Positions 55,401 to 63,483 are shown, numbered from the stretch's first letter. The stretch: 64,000 bases of DNA from Paenibacillus illinoisensis NBRC 15959 (GCF_004000925.1 NZ_BIME01000002.1:715820-779819), one strand, 5' to 3'. Program-made: numbers and translations. Notes: generated from the sequence alone by a model not told the origin.

Positions 55401-57183
55401 CGAGTTTCGGGACCCATTTGTATGGTACGACGAAGAGGTAGATAAGTGGTACCAGTTAGTGACGTCCGGCCTTGAGGACTTTAGCAGCGGCACAGCTTTG
55501 GTGTATGTGTCTGATGACATGTACAATTGGGAGTATAAGGGGCCTTTATACGTTAGTGACAGAAGCCAGTATCCAGAGTTGGGTACAGTATGGGAACTGC
55601 CCGTATTATTGCCGTTAGGCAAAGACAGTACGGGCAAGCAAAAGTATATTTTCATGATTAATCCCCATGAAAAGCCGGAGCAAGTGCCTCCGGCGAACGA
55701 TGTGCAAAGAGATGTTGAGGTCTTTTACTGGGTAGGCACCTGGGACCGGGAACACTTCAAATTTATACCTGATCAAGAAGCACCCTCCAAAATGGATGTG
55801 GGTGATGGTTATTTAACCGCAGAGAGCGGTATGGTCACACCTGACGGAAGAACGGTCGTTTACTCCATGGTGCAAAACGTAAGAACACCGCAGGCTGAAT
55901 ATCAAGCCGGATGGGCTCATAACCTGGCACTGCCCGTTTCCCTAAGCCTGGACGACCAGGATCAATTGCGCATAGAGCCCATTCAAGAATTGCAGAGTCT
56001 CCGGGGAGATAAGGTGGTTGATTTCTCGGACAAAAATTTGGCTGCCGCCAATCAATTGATTCAAAATGTCAAAGGCGACATGCTGGAGATTGTGATGGAA
56101 ATTGATCCAGGCGAAGCCCAGAAATTCGGTCTCAAAGTGCGGCGCTCCGATAACGGCCAAGAGGAAACGCTGATTTACTATGACAAGACGAACGGGACCT
56201 TTAATGTGGATCGGACCAAGAGCAGCATTGATCCGGATGTGCGCGTGGACGGTATTCAAGGAGGGTACGTAGATCTTGACGGAGAGAACCTGAAGCTGCA
56301 TATCTTCCTCGATCGCTCGGTTGTTGAAGCCTTTGCCAATTACAAGAAAAAGCTGACAACCCGCGTCTATGTAGGCAGATACGACTCCTTAGGCTTGCAG
56401 GTCTGGGGCGACAACAATATAACGGTCAAGTCGATGGAAGTATGGAATATGAATGCTTTGACGGGTGAACCGGCTGCTCCGGTCGATGTGCCTGACAACT
56501 GGGACAACTCCGTATACACCGATATTACGGACCTGGCTAACCATGATTTTGCTACAGGCGACTTAACAGGCTGGATAACGGAAGGAGACGCCTTCCAGAA
56601 TGTCCATGTGACCGACACCCAGTTTTTCTGGGACACGATTTATTTCAATCCGTCGCATAAAATTCCAGGAGGCTATCATTTGTGGGGCTTCAATGAGGAA
56701 GCCGGCGGCGACAGTTTAACGGGAACGCTTAAATCACAGAACTTCATCCTTGGCGGGAACGGTAAACTCAATTTTCTGGTCAGCGGCGGGCGCGATCTAG
56801 ATAAGCTGTATGTTGCGCTGGTCCGGGCGTCGGACGGCAAAGAGCTATTTAAAGAGACTGCCACCAATTATGAGGAGTATCAACGGAAGATTTGGGACGC
56901 GTCGGCGTATATCGGCGAGGAGCTATACATCAAGGTGGTTGACCAAACCACAGGCGGTTTTGGACATATTAACGTCGATGACTTCAATGTACCGGTTAAG
57001 GTGAATAACCCGACTAATCTAAATAATCCGACCATTTCAATCGATCCAGCCGGTCCTACCAGCCCTGAGAATAACTCTGTGGTCACCGCAAACAAACCGA
57101 GCAAGTCAGAGCAGCTTGTCATTCGGAACGGCAGGTGCGGTTCCCGGTCAGAACAGCGGCCAACGATGAAAAGAACGCTCTGA
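52486..57183 (+). CDS. Secreted multi-module GH32 fructanase, C-terminus frameshifted
   Basis: 1565 residues. Signal peptide to about residue 32 (MVLQLVAPGISAAAES). Then three beta-sandwich modules opening (N)PSFETG-D/N-x-x-GWTV (about 72-245, 258-430, 442-575), a LamG domain (about 580-810), GH32 (about 840-1160) and its beta-sandwich, and a fourth module (FATGDLTGWITEGDAFQ, about 1350-1510). In GH32 the nucleophile motif reads WMNEAHAPIY with Glu850, while Asp976 (FRDPFVW) and Glu1037 (WELPVLLPLG) are kept. It closely resembles the LamG-GH32 protein upstream. After about 1545 the frame runs into unrelated residues and stops; intact coding resumes in other frames to a stop at 57301. It likely degrades levan outside the cell. 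Confidence 0.88.
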   Translation: MMREAKRNKGWISRMVIGVMVLQLVAPGISAAAESKVNVEETLSPQVNMGLSVTDEVHHIPKPDEGLSVTDTVYQIQNPSFETGDMSGWTVVRGQAFGQDSVSNETTWWAEQIPYHQEGTYHLNGWKHDEAATGVLRSSTFELGGSGWISFKLGGAKNPNKAYVNIVEAQTGQVIARYGNSAFADVGFPNPDQGLRLANMEQYKADLSEHLGKKLYVEIVDNATTDWGVVFADAFFMYHQSEPTVGIIATDIKPDFKRYQIENPSFETGNLTGWTVVEGEAFGPNSVSDDKTFWDEQIPYNQEGNYHLNGWKYNEAATGVLRSSTFELGGTGWITFRLGGGKNTNQVYVNVIEADTGDLIARFGNSEFNESGFPDPEQGLRLANMEQYKADLSKYIGKKLYVEIVDHATSDWGLIFADAFNTFSETVPDEGVMAENIIPAEITNRSFETGNLDGWTAEGNAFQVTQEAQAGKEGNFFVKSSAEGQGSITSNTFTLQGTGSITFTVLNIENPEDAFVALYDAGTNALLEKIGDVSANEKITWEIQEHYNKKLYVKVVDQSNQASIAVDAFQAHGFGTIFYMSLDEGAGKKALEEVSNLEHNVNYVFNNARYMASKEPRWTPRGVKGGALLFDGYSNDIEVNTKDTIPVSDAFTLEAWVAPRSYEWGDGNKLSAIVNQSDQDKAEGFALGMYRHGTWSMQVGIGGQWIQVWVKDHPLEKYKWNYMAATFDKEEGMIKLYLNGEEVASQATPVNVPITPSAASLIIGKNNKPVELAGLFSYNMFSGLIDEVNLQNKALTAQELLAEYDKVKSLHGGAVPEIPNGDIDEDPSVFDGDQHRPQYHAMPPQNWMNEAHAPIYYNGKYHLFYQHNPQGPFWHQIHWGHWVSDDMVHWENVRPALAPEAGTLDPDGAWSGSAAYDRDGNPVLFYTAGNDSLSPNQRTGLATPADLSDPNLEQWVKYPEPVTEQNGNGIHNEFRDPFVWYDEEVDKWYQLVTSGLEDFSSGTALVYVSDDMYNWEYKGPLYVSDRSQYPELGTVWELPVLLPLGKDSTGKQKYIFMINPHEKPEQVPPANDVQRDVEVFYWVGTWDREHFKFIPDQEAPSKMDVGDGYLTAESGMVTPDGRTVVYSMVQNVRTPQAEYQAGWAHNLALPVSLSLDDQDQLRIEPIQELQSLRGDKVVDFSDKNLAAANQLIQNVKGDMLEIVMEIDPGEAQKFGLKVRRSDNGQEETLIYYDKTNGTFNVDRTKSSIDPDVRVDGIQGGYVDLDGENLKLHIFLDRSVVEAFANYKKKLTTRVYVGRYDSLGLQVWGDNNITVKSMEVWNMNALTGEPAAPVDVPDNWDNSVYTDITDLANHDFATGDLTGWITEGDAFQNVHVTDTQFFWDTIYFNPSHKIPGGYHLWGFNEEAGGDSLTGTLKSQNFILGGNGKLNFLVSGGRDLDKLYVALVRASDGKELFKETATNYEEYQRKIWDASAYIGEELYIKVVDQTTGGFGHINVDDFNVPVKVNNPTNLNNPTISIDPAGPTSPENNSVVTANKPSKSEQLVIRNGRCGSRSEQRPTMKRTL

Positions 57184-57303
57184 AGATCAGAGAGTGATGC
57201 AGAGATCGAAGTTCCCGCAGAAATATTGAAGGATTTGCAGGGAATGGATAAGCATGCCGGAAGCAAGAATAAAGCGGATTTATCCGCTTTAGGAGAGGTC
57301 TAA
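57184..57303 (+). pseudogene. Out-of-frame tail of the secreted fructanase gene
   Basis: One frame before the stop reads VRFPVRTAANDEKNALKIRE (57138-57197). A third frame then reads DAEIEVPAEILKDLQGMDKH and on to GSKNKADLSALGEV with a stop at 57301-57303. Together they resemble the linker domain that precedes surface-layer anchors in Paenibacillus enzymes. At least two frameshifts separate them from the main gene. Confidence 0.6.
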
Positions 57304-57373
57304 GACTTCAGATTATCTATAATGAAGGCAGTATGGAGAAGATCAACAGGTAAGAAAGAAGGGAGTATACAGT

Positions 57374-59044
57374 ATGACTCAAGCCAATCAAGAGCAGCAA
57401 TCTTATTTATATAAGGATCTTGTGAGAAGACTGTATGACTTTGAATCGCTGGCGGTACCGCCGCAGGCAGGTGAGAAATCGGGGTGCTTCTCAAGCTTTG
57501 ACCGAAGTTCTGTTTATAATGCCCAGACCGGCTTATACGAGAATTGGGGAGCCAATGATGACGGAGGGGGCTTCATTCGTAAGGAAGGGGACAGCATCGT
57601 CGCTATGGAACTCGGCGGTCCTGGCGTGATCTGGAGATTCTGGTCTGCGCTTCCGGAGGATGGACATATCCGGATTTATATTGATCATGCTGATACCCCT
57701 GTAATCAATCAGCCCTTCCGGGATTATTTTGAAGAATTCAACCAAGAAGGGCCCCCGGCCAATTTTCCGAATCTGTCGCCTACATTATCCCGCGGAAGAA
57801 ACAGCTTCATTCCGATCTCCTTTCAAAAACATTGCAAGGTGCTGTTGGATAAAGGTTGGGGCGCTTATTACCACATCACTTATACTTCATTCCCTTCCGA
57901 AGTTAAACTGCCGTCTTTTGATGGTATCATCGACAAGGAGTCAGCTATTGCACTGGCCGAAGCGGATCGGGTATTACAGCAAAGAGGAATCGATTCTTCC
58001 TTGAATAAGGAAGGGTCTTTCCTCGAGAACGTTACGATATCCGTACCACCAGGGGGCAAGGCTGTGCTTTTTGATAAACAGGGGGCCGGCGCTATCTCCA
58101 TGATCCGGATCAGGACTGACCTTGGACGAAAGAGCGAGGAACAGCAGCGGATCTTGGCTAGGCAATTGGCCATCTCAATGAAATGGGACAATGAAGTTGA
58201 TCCCTCCGTATGGGCTCCACTGGGTGATTTTTTTGGAAGCGCTCCCGGCATCAAGCCGTACCGTTCTCTGCCTCTGGGTATGAATGAACATGAAATGTAC
58301 AGTTATTGGTACATGCCGTTCTCGGAAGGTGCCAGGATCGAAATTGAAAATGATGGAACGCAGCCGTGTGAGATCTCAGCTGATATCCGTTATTTTCCCT
58401 TGACAGCATCTCATACTTGCGATCTCCTGCGTTTTCATGCGAAATGGCACCGGGACGATTATCTGGATCTGGACGTGGGGCGCTTCAAGGAAGGCGGGGA
58501 TCGCTGGCCGGATTGGCCTCTGCTGCTGACGAAAGGGCGGGGAAGGTTCTGCGGCGTTCATCTTCACGTGTACAATACCTGGGAGAAACCCAATAAGGAA
58601 TCCGAAACCTGGTGGTATGGGCGTTGGGATCGAAAAACGATTGATTGGTGGTGGGGAGAAGGGGACGAGAAATTTTTCGTGGATGGCGAATCCTTTCCGT
58701 CCACTTTCGGAACGGGCAGCGAGGACTATATTGGCTATGCCTGGGCGGCTGAGCCTCCCTTCCCGATGTTTGACAGTGCTTTCGCCAGTCAGCCGTTTAT
58801 CGAATTGGATGCGAACGGACATACCTCGGTTAGCCGATTTCATATTTGTGATAACATTCCCTTCATGAACTCCTTCGAGGGATTTATTGAGAAATATAAA
58901 GAGAATCAATGGGGCCTAAATAACCAATGTTTGTATGCCTCCACGGTTTATTGGTATCAGGAGCGGGGCACAAGCGATGAGTATAGGCCCGTTTCGCTCA
59001 ATAACCGCTTAGTTACTTTAAACACCAGGAGGGATGAAAAATGA
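57374..59044 (+). CDS. GH172 (DUF2961) fructofuranosidase / difructose-anhydride enzyme
   Basis: 556 residues, no signal peptide. DUF2961 is recognised by KSGCFSSFDRSSVYNAQTGL, MELGGPGVIWRFWSALPEDG, IRIYIDHADTPVINQPFRDY, YYHITYTSFP, then PFSEGARIEIEND and SFPSTFGTGSEDYIGYAWAA. The family founder, from Bifidobacterium, acts on difructose dianhydride I and alpha-D-fructofuranosides. GGGAG lies 8 bases before the ATG. It is coupled to the next GH32-like gene by a 4-base overlap (ATGA). In this locus it would process fructose anhydrides or alpha-fructosides made from levan or inulin. Confidence 0.87.
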   Translation: MTQANQEQQSYLYKDLVRRLYDFESLAVPPQAGEKSGCFSSFDRSSVYNAQTGLYENWGANDDGGGFIRKEGDSIVAMELGGPGVIWRFWSALPEDGHIRIYIDHADTPVINQPFRDYFEEFNQEGPPANFPNLSPTLSRGRNSFIPISFQKHCKVLLDKGWGAYYHITYTSFPSEVKLPSFDGIIDKESAIALAEADRVLQQRGIDSSLNKEGSFLENVTISVPPGGKAVLFDKQGAGAISMIRIRTDLGRKSEEQQRILARQLAISMKWDNEVDPSVWAPLGDFFGSAPGIKPYRSLPLGMNEHEMYSYWYMPFSEGARIEIENDGTQPCEISADIRYFPLTASHTCDLLRFHAKWHRDDYLDLDVGRFKEGGDRWPDWPLLLTKGRGRFCGVHLHVYNTWEKPNKESETWWYGRWDRKTIDWWWGEGDEKFFVDGESFPSTFGTGSEDYIGYAWAAEPPFPMFDSAFASQPFIELDANGHTSVSRFHICDNIPFMNSFEGFIEKYKENQWGLNNQCLYASTVYWYQERGTSDEYRPVSLNNRLVTLNTRRDEK

Positions 59045-60465
59045 AGGAATTTTTCTATCGGCCGGATAACGCATGGGTAGGAGACGTTATTCCATATTAT
59101 GAAGACGGGGAGTTTAAGCTGTTCTATCTGCACGGATGGAGAGATAACTACCGGGAGGGCCTCGACCACGGCTGGTATCTTGTCGGAACGAAGGATTTTG
59201 TGAATTATCGGGAAGAAGGAGCTTGCAAGATCGAAGGCGGGACCGGTCACATTTTGAAAGTGGACGGCATCTACCATATGTTCTATTGCATATTTCCTGA
59301 AGGCAAGCAGTTGGTATGTCATGCGATAAGTAGAGACTTCAAGACCTGGGAGGCAATCCCTGAGGATACCTTTACCGCTGACGACCACATATATGAGCTA
59401 TCCGATTGGCGTGACCCCTTCGTATTCTGGAATGAAGAGGAAGGCCAGTACTGGATGTTGCTTGCAGCGATGGCAAAAGGGCCAACTAATCGAAAAGGAT
59501 GCACCGCGCTGCTGTCATCCAAGGATCTTAAAGCTTGGGAGTACCGCGAGCCCCTGTACTCGCCAAATCTGCACGTGGGGGCTCACGAATGTCCCGATTT
59601 GTTTCGGATCGGGGATTGGTGGTATTTGATCTACTCTTCTTATACCGGACGATTTGCGACCTTTTACCGGATGAGCCGTTCCCTGGAAGGCCCTTGGATT
59701 ACTCCAAAGGAAGATACCTTCGACGGTCGTGCCTACTATGCTGCCAAATCCGTTTCAGACGGCGAGAAGCGCTATCTGTTTGGATGGAATCCGACGAAGA
59801 ATGACGATTTATTCGGCTGGAATCCGCCGAAGTCCCTTGGCAAGGATTACGACACTTGGGACTGGGGCGGGAATCTGATTGTGCATGAAATCGTTCAACG
59901 GGCGGATGGCACCCTTGGCGTAAAAGTACCAGAAACGGTTGATGCCGCTTTTGACAAAACGCTGCCTGTTCAATTCAATGGTATTATTGGAGAGTGGGAG
60001 TTCGCAGACGGATCGATCTCTTGCGAGTCACCGTATAGGTTTGCCGGTTGTACAACTCCGGAAGATTTACCCGATCAATGTAAAATATCGGCTATTGTCT
60101 CATTCACTGAACAAACTCAAGGTATTGGGTTCATGCTCCGGACAAAAGACACTCTAGATGAGGCCTATTATGTCACGCTGGAACCACAGCGGAACCGCAT
60201 TACCTTTCAGGGGGCGATTATGCAGTCGGAAGAGGGGGGGAAGACGTTCCCTTATGAGGTTGAGCTGGAACGCCCCGTTCAGCTTGTTCCCAATCGTCCT
60301 TATGAAATCAAAGTTTATATTGACCATTCGATATGCGAAATTTACGTAGACGATGAAATTGCGATGAGTGCCAGAATGTATGATATTCTTCAAGGGAAGC
60401 TGGGCTTGTTCGTCAGTCAAGGCAGTGCTCAAATCAGCAATGTGAAAATTGCGATCAGAGAATAA
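59041..60465 (+). CDS. GH32-like (clan GH-J) glycosidase
   Basis: 474 residues, no signal peptide. The propeller carries candidate catalytic residues Asp15 (AWVGDVIPYYEDGEFKLFYL, replacing WMNDPNG), Asp125 (SDWRDPFVFW) and Glu183 (AHECPDLFRI). The C-terminal beta-sandwich ends VYIDHSICEIYVDDEIAMSA, as in GH32. It is divergent from classical invertases at the first motif but keeps Asp there. It overlaps the GH172 gene, so the two probably work in sequence on the same fructan product in the cytoplasm. A strong terminator closes the locus. Confidence 0.85.
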   Translation: MKEFFYRPDNAWVGDVIPYYEDGEFKLFYLHGWRDNYREGLDHGWYLVGTKDFVNYREEGACKIEGGTGHILKVDGIYHMFYCIFPEGKQLVCHAISRDFKTWEAIPEDTFTADDHIYELSDWRDPFVFWNEEEGQYWMLLAAMAKGPTNRKGCTALLSSKDLKAWEYREPLYSPNLHVGAHECPDLFRIGDWWYLIYSSYTGRFATFYRMSRSLEGPWITPKEDTFDGRAYYAAKSVSDGEKRYLFGWNPTKNDDLFGWNPPKSLGKDYDTWDWGGNLIVHEIVQRADGTLGVKVPETVDAAFDKTLPVQFNGIIGEWEFADGSISCESPYRFAGCTTPEDLPDQCKISAIVSFTEQTQGIGFMLRTKDTLDEAYYVTLEPQRNRITFQGAIMQSEEGGKTFPYEVELERPVQLVPNRPYEIKVYIDHSICEIYVDDEIAMSARMYDILQGKLGLFVSQGSAQISNVKIAIRE

Positions 60466-60470
60466 TATGG

Positions 60471-60517
60471 AAAAAGTCGAGCATGGCACCCCATAAGAGT
60501 TCTTTGCTCGACTTTTT
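60471..60517 (+). terminator. Terminator at the end of the fructan locus
   Basis: AAAAAGTCGAGCA (60471-60483) pairs with TGCTCGACTTTTT (60505-60517). Confidence 0.9.
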
Positions 60518-60546
60518 GAAGTAAACTCTCGGAGGGCATTCCGAAA

Positions 60547-60690
60547 TTAGATGGTTCGCCAAACCATTAGTTCTGTCGGAAATACTTCATCGAAAGGTGT
60601 AGTGCAATGACCATCCGTTTCGATAGATATGATCATCAGCTTGGCAGCGGCTTCGTCAAATCGTTTATCGGATATAGGGGATATGTCATT
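60547..60690 (-). pseudogene. C-terminal remnant of a LacI-family regulator
   Basis: On the minus strand the frame reads DISPISDKRFDEAAAKLMII then SIETDGHCTTPFDEVFPTEL and a stop at 60547. This fits the last 45 residues of a LacI protein (the region ending in PTELxxRxS), with the last motif degraded to VWRTI. Everything upstream is lost. Confidence 0.5.
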
Positions 60691-60766
60691 TAAGCAAAAT
60701 AATGCTTGAGGCAGGACATCCATACAATAAATAAAAAAGAAATCAGCTGATCAAGAATCGGCAATA

Positions 60767-60978
60767 GTCATTAACGGGTTTGGTTTTGGGCTAGTTTGAA
60801 TCGTCTAAAACTGTCGAGGGACAAGAAGATGGTCCCATTGAAGTCGCTATTTTAGCGGCTTTTTTATTTTATCGGTACAAGTTCTTGTCTCGAGCCAAGG
60901 ACAAGAACATGTTCCTATTGCCGATTAGGCGTGCATCTAATCGTCATCTTGCCCTTCAATTCATTAAACTAACGGGCA
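60767..60978. repeat. Long-payload repeat, copy at 60.8 kb, with TAACGGG ends
   Basis: It begins near TTAACGGGTTTGG, then ACTGTCGAGGGACAAGAAGA, GTCGCTA/TAGCGGC terminator, GGTACAAGTTCTTGTCTC with GGACAAGAAC, GATTAGGCGT...ATCTAATCG, and ends TTCATTAAACTAACGGGCAA. It shares over 100 bases almost unchanged with the copy at 38.8 kb. Confidence 0.87.
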
Positions 60979-61018
60979 ATAACGAACCATATGAAGCAGG
61001 GTAATAGTGCTTTGATTT

Positions 61019-61064
61019 TTGTAATTACAATGTATTGACATTGTAATTACGACTGGATTACAAT
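61019..61064 (+). promoter_or_regulatory. Promoter with repeated TTGTAATTAC elements before the RHH gene
   Basis: TTGACA (61035-61040), 18 bases, TACAAT (61059-61064). TTGTAATTACAA (61019-61030) and TTGTAATTAC (61041-61050) flank and overlap the -35 box, and the -10 region contains the inverse GATTACAA. This fits autorepression by the ribbon-helix-helix protein it drives. Confidence 0.65.
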
Positions 61065-61097
61065 AAGCATATTCAGGCTAAGGGGGAATGAATTAAA

Positions 61098-61505
61098 ATG
61101 GATACGAATTTACAAATACGAATATCAAAAGACATGAAAGAAAGTTTCCAGCAGGTTGCTAAGGATAATAATAAAGATACCTCGTCACTAGTGCGTGATT
61201 GGATTTCGACGTATATATCTGAACATCAGCGAGTTGATGAAGAAATAGCAGCTGAGCTATATATGGCAGGGTACCAATTACAAGAAGCGCTTGGCGGGAG
61301 AGGAAACGTAAGCAATGAGTTTGCAAAACAATTGCAGGAATATTCCTTAACCAATCAGAAAGAATTCACACAGCGGATACTAACCACCTACATGGACCTT
61401 GATCTGACAATTCCTTCATGTCTATCGAAAACGTATAAAGGGTTCGCTTTTTCTCAAATGTTTTTGTTGGGCTTAATTGGGGAAAAGCCGAAAGAGAGTT
61501 TTTAG
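61098..61505 (+). CDS. Ribbon-helix-helix DNA-binding protein with extra C-terminal domain
   Basis: 135 residues. The first 45 (DTNLQIRISKDMKESFQQVA, KDNNKDTSSLVRDWISTYI) form an RHH/CopG-type fold: one beta strand then two helices. The other 90 residues (EEIAAELYMAGYQLQEALGG to GFAFSQMFLLGLIGEKPKES) are helical and belong to no family I recognise. AAGGGGGAATG precedes the start. No toxin gene is adjacent, unlike in typical CopG or antitoxin pairs. Repeat ends lie on both sides (60958 and 61536), so the gene looks like single-gene cargo. Confidence 0.7.
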   Translation: MDTNLQIRISKDMKESFQQVAKDNNKDTSSLVRDWISTYISEHQRVDEEIAAELYMAGYQLQEALGGRGNVSNEFAKQLQEYSLTNQKEFTQRILTTYMDLDLTIPSCLSKTYKGFAFSQMFLLGLIGEKPKESF

Positions 61506-61535
61506 GTGAATAACTTAATTAATGGAACAACCTTT

Positions 61536-61562
61536 AAGCTAACGGGAAACGTTAATTCAATA
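61536..61562. repeat. TAACGGG left-end motif after the RHH gene
   Basis: TTAAGCTAACGGGAAACGTT followed by AATTCAATAGC. It is almost identical to the left end of the complete repeat at 63518. The payload and right end are absent. Confidence 0.7.
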
Positions 61563-61764
61563 GCAAGGAGCAGTTTACCGGTTGGAAGCAAGTTTTTAGA
61601 AAAGCCTGTATTTACATCGAGAAGAGTGGTTGGTCTCGCTCCATACTACACCTAATTTTTTGCGTGCTAAGGAAATGCGAGAAGGTACATGAGAATAGAT
61701 AATAATGTGTAGGTCAGTTTATAAAAGTCACTTAATAAAGAGCGTGATGATTAACGTCAAGCGA

Positions 61765-62586
61765 TCATATGTTAAACGCTCGGTAAAGAATACGATCAAA
61801 CATTCTATCCGACAAGATTCTTCTTACGAGTATAACCGGTCTGGCGTTGCCCGCTACGTATCTTGTTTTCGGTTTTTTGGATCGGATCGCCTTTGAAACC
61901 AAGTGTGCAATCCGAGTAGGAGGATAAACAGCACCGGGTTTTTTTAAAGCTTTTATAAAAGCATCGGCCATGATACTGTATGCCGTACTCCCTGATGTTG
62001 TCTGCACATGTTCAAATACAACCTCTGCCCATTCACTATCAGTAGCCCCCGGCTCAATGATAATGACATCAATTCCAAATGGCTTGACTTCCACGCGCAG
62101 GCAATCAGAGAATCCTTCCAGAGCATGTTTTGCAGCATGATACCAGGCACCAAGTAGCGTATAAACTTTGCCGCCTGCAGACGAAGTGTTGATAATCTTC
62201 CCTGATTTTTGTCTTCTCATATAAGGAAGAACCAATTGTGTCAGACGGCTTAATCCAAAAAGATTCACTTCAAATTGTCGTCTTGCTTCCTCCAGTGGTA
62301 CATCCTCAACTGCGCCATAGGCGCCGTATCCCGCATTATTGAATAAAACGTCAATTCTTCCCTGCTCCCGAATGATACGATATACACCATTACTCATGGA
62401 GGTTTCATCGGTTACATCCATTGCTATAATCCGCGCGCCTTTGGATTCAATGTCCTTCATTTGCTCTATTCGTCGGGCGGCTCCATACACTATAAACCCT
62501 TCTTGTAATAGTAACTCTACTGTGGCTTTACCTATTCCTGCCGATGCTCCTGTGACCAAAACGACCTTTTGCTCATTCCTATTCAT
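61765..62586 (-). CDS. SDR-family oxidoreductase
   Basis: 273 residues. NAD(P) motif VLVTGASAGIGKATVELLLQ, NNAGYGAYGAVEDVPLEEA, active site Ser in INTSSAGG and Y-x-x-x-K in WYHAAKHALEGFSDCL, then PGATDSEW. All key residues are present, unlike in the SDR at 3580. AGGAGG lies before the ATG. It belongs to the classical group often annotated as general short-chain dehydrogenases; the substrate is not evident. It is divergent from a TetR-type regulator, with a 48-bp perfect palindrome between them. Confidence 0.9.
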   Translation of the reverse strand: MNRNEQKVVLVTGASAGIGKATVELLLQEGFIVYGAARRIEQMKDIESKGARIIAMDVTDETSMSNGVYRIIREQGRIDVLFNNAGYGAYGAVEDVPLEEARRQFEVNLFGLSRLTQLVLPYMRRQKSGKIINTSSAGGKVYTLLGAWYHAAKHALEGFSDCLRVEVKPFGIDVIIIEPGATDSEWAEVVFEHVQTTSGSTAYSIMADAFIKALKKPGAVYPPTRIAHLVSKAIRSKKPKTRYVAGNARPVILVRRILSDRMFDRILYRAFNI

Positions 62587-62634
62587 CGCACTCGCCTCCT
62601 GGATTATTGGTAATCGATAAACCGAATGTAGACG

Positions 62635-62682
62635 ATAATAACTGGTAAGTAACGTGACGTCACGTTACTTACCAGTTATTAT
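62635..62682. promoter_or_regulatory. 48-bp perfect palindrome between SDR and TetR genes
   Basis: Bases 62635-62658 and 62659-62682 are exact reverse complements with no spacer. The core is GTAACGTGACGTCACGTTAC. It is placed 49 bases from the SDR start and 66 from the TetR start, which fits an operator for the TetR protein controlling both promoters. Confidence 0.85.
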
Positions 62683-62747
62683 AAATTGCTGAATAGGGAT
62701 GCGCAAGGTTTATATGCTATAATTTTTTTCGAAGGAGGCTCTAAGTG

Positions 62748-63398
62748 ATGGAATTTAACCGGGTAAGAAATGATGAACAGCGAAAGATCAGGATAGAACA
62801 GATAAAAAGTGCGGCGATCAAGCTTTTTGATACAGAGGAATTTCATAAAATTGACCTAGCTAAAATTGCTAATGAAACGACCTTTACACGTGGGAATTTA
62901 TATAAATATATCTCTTCCAAAGAAGAGATATATCTTCTGGTAGCGCTGGATGAGATTAAGGATTGGATGCGTGACATCAGACATACTTTTGACTCTGATA
63001 TGACTCATGATATTTCAAATTTTTCACGCCAGTGGGCAGAAGTTTTGTATCGGCATCCACGGTTTTTAAAGCTTGTTTCTATGCTTTTTACCATGATTGA
63101 GAGAAATGTTTCTCTCGACAGACTTGTAGATTTCAAAAAGCAATATCTTATCACTATGATTGAGGTAAACAACGTCATTAAAATCATTTTTCCTGCATGG
63201 GACGTCAAAACCATTGATAAATTCATTCAGTTGCAATCCAATTATGTGATTGGACTATTCCCTTATACATCGCCGACGCCTATCCAAAAACTAGCCATGG
63301 AACAATCCGGAATGAATTATGAAGCTATAAATTTTGTTGATGATTTTTCCGAATTTGTTACCTTTACGGCAAGTTATTTGAACAGCAAATTGCATTGA
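62748..63398 (+). CDS. TetR-family regulator
   Basis: 216 residues from the ATG at 62748 (AAGGAGG 9 bases upstream; GTG at 62745 is also possible). HTH: QIKSAAIKLFDTEEFHKIDL, AKIANETTFTRGNLYKYISS, KEEIYLLVAL. The C-terminal domain is of the type with a long helical bundle (QWAEVLYRHPRFLKLVSMLF). It is divergent from the SDR gene and very probably binds the 48-bp palindrome between them, controlling both. Confidence 0.9.
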   Translation: MEFNRVRNDEQRKIRIEQIKSAAIKLFDTEEFHKIDLAKIANETTFTRGNLYKYISSKEEIYLLVALDEIKDWMRDIRHTFDSDMTHDISNFSRQWAEVLYRHPRFLKLVSMLFTMIERNVSLDRLVDFKKQYLITMIEVNNVIKIIFPAWDVKTIDKFIQLQSNYVIGLFPYTSPTPIQKLAMEQSGMNYEAINFVDDFSEFVTFTASYLNSKLH

Positions 63399-63483
63399 GT
63401 ATATTCATCTTTCAATACCTCAAACATTGTAGGATTCTACGGGTCCTTTATGCATTAATGCCGACAGTCCCCTTAAACTAAAT

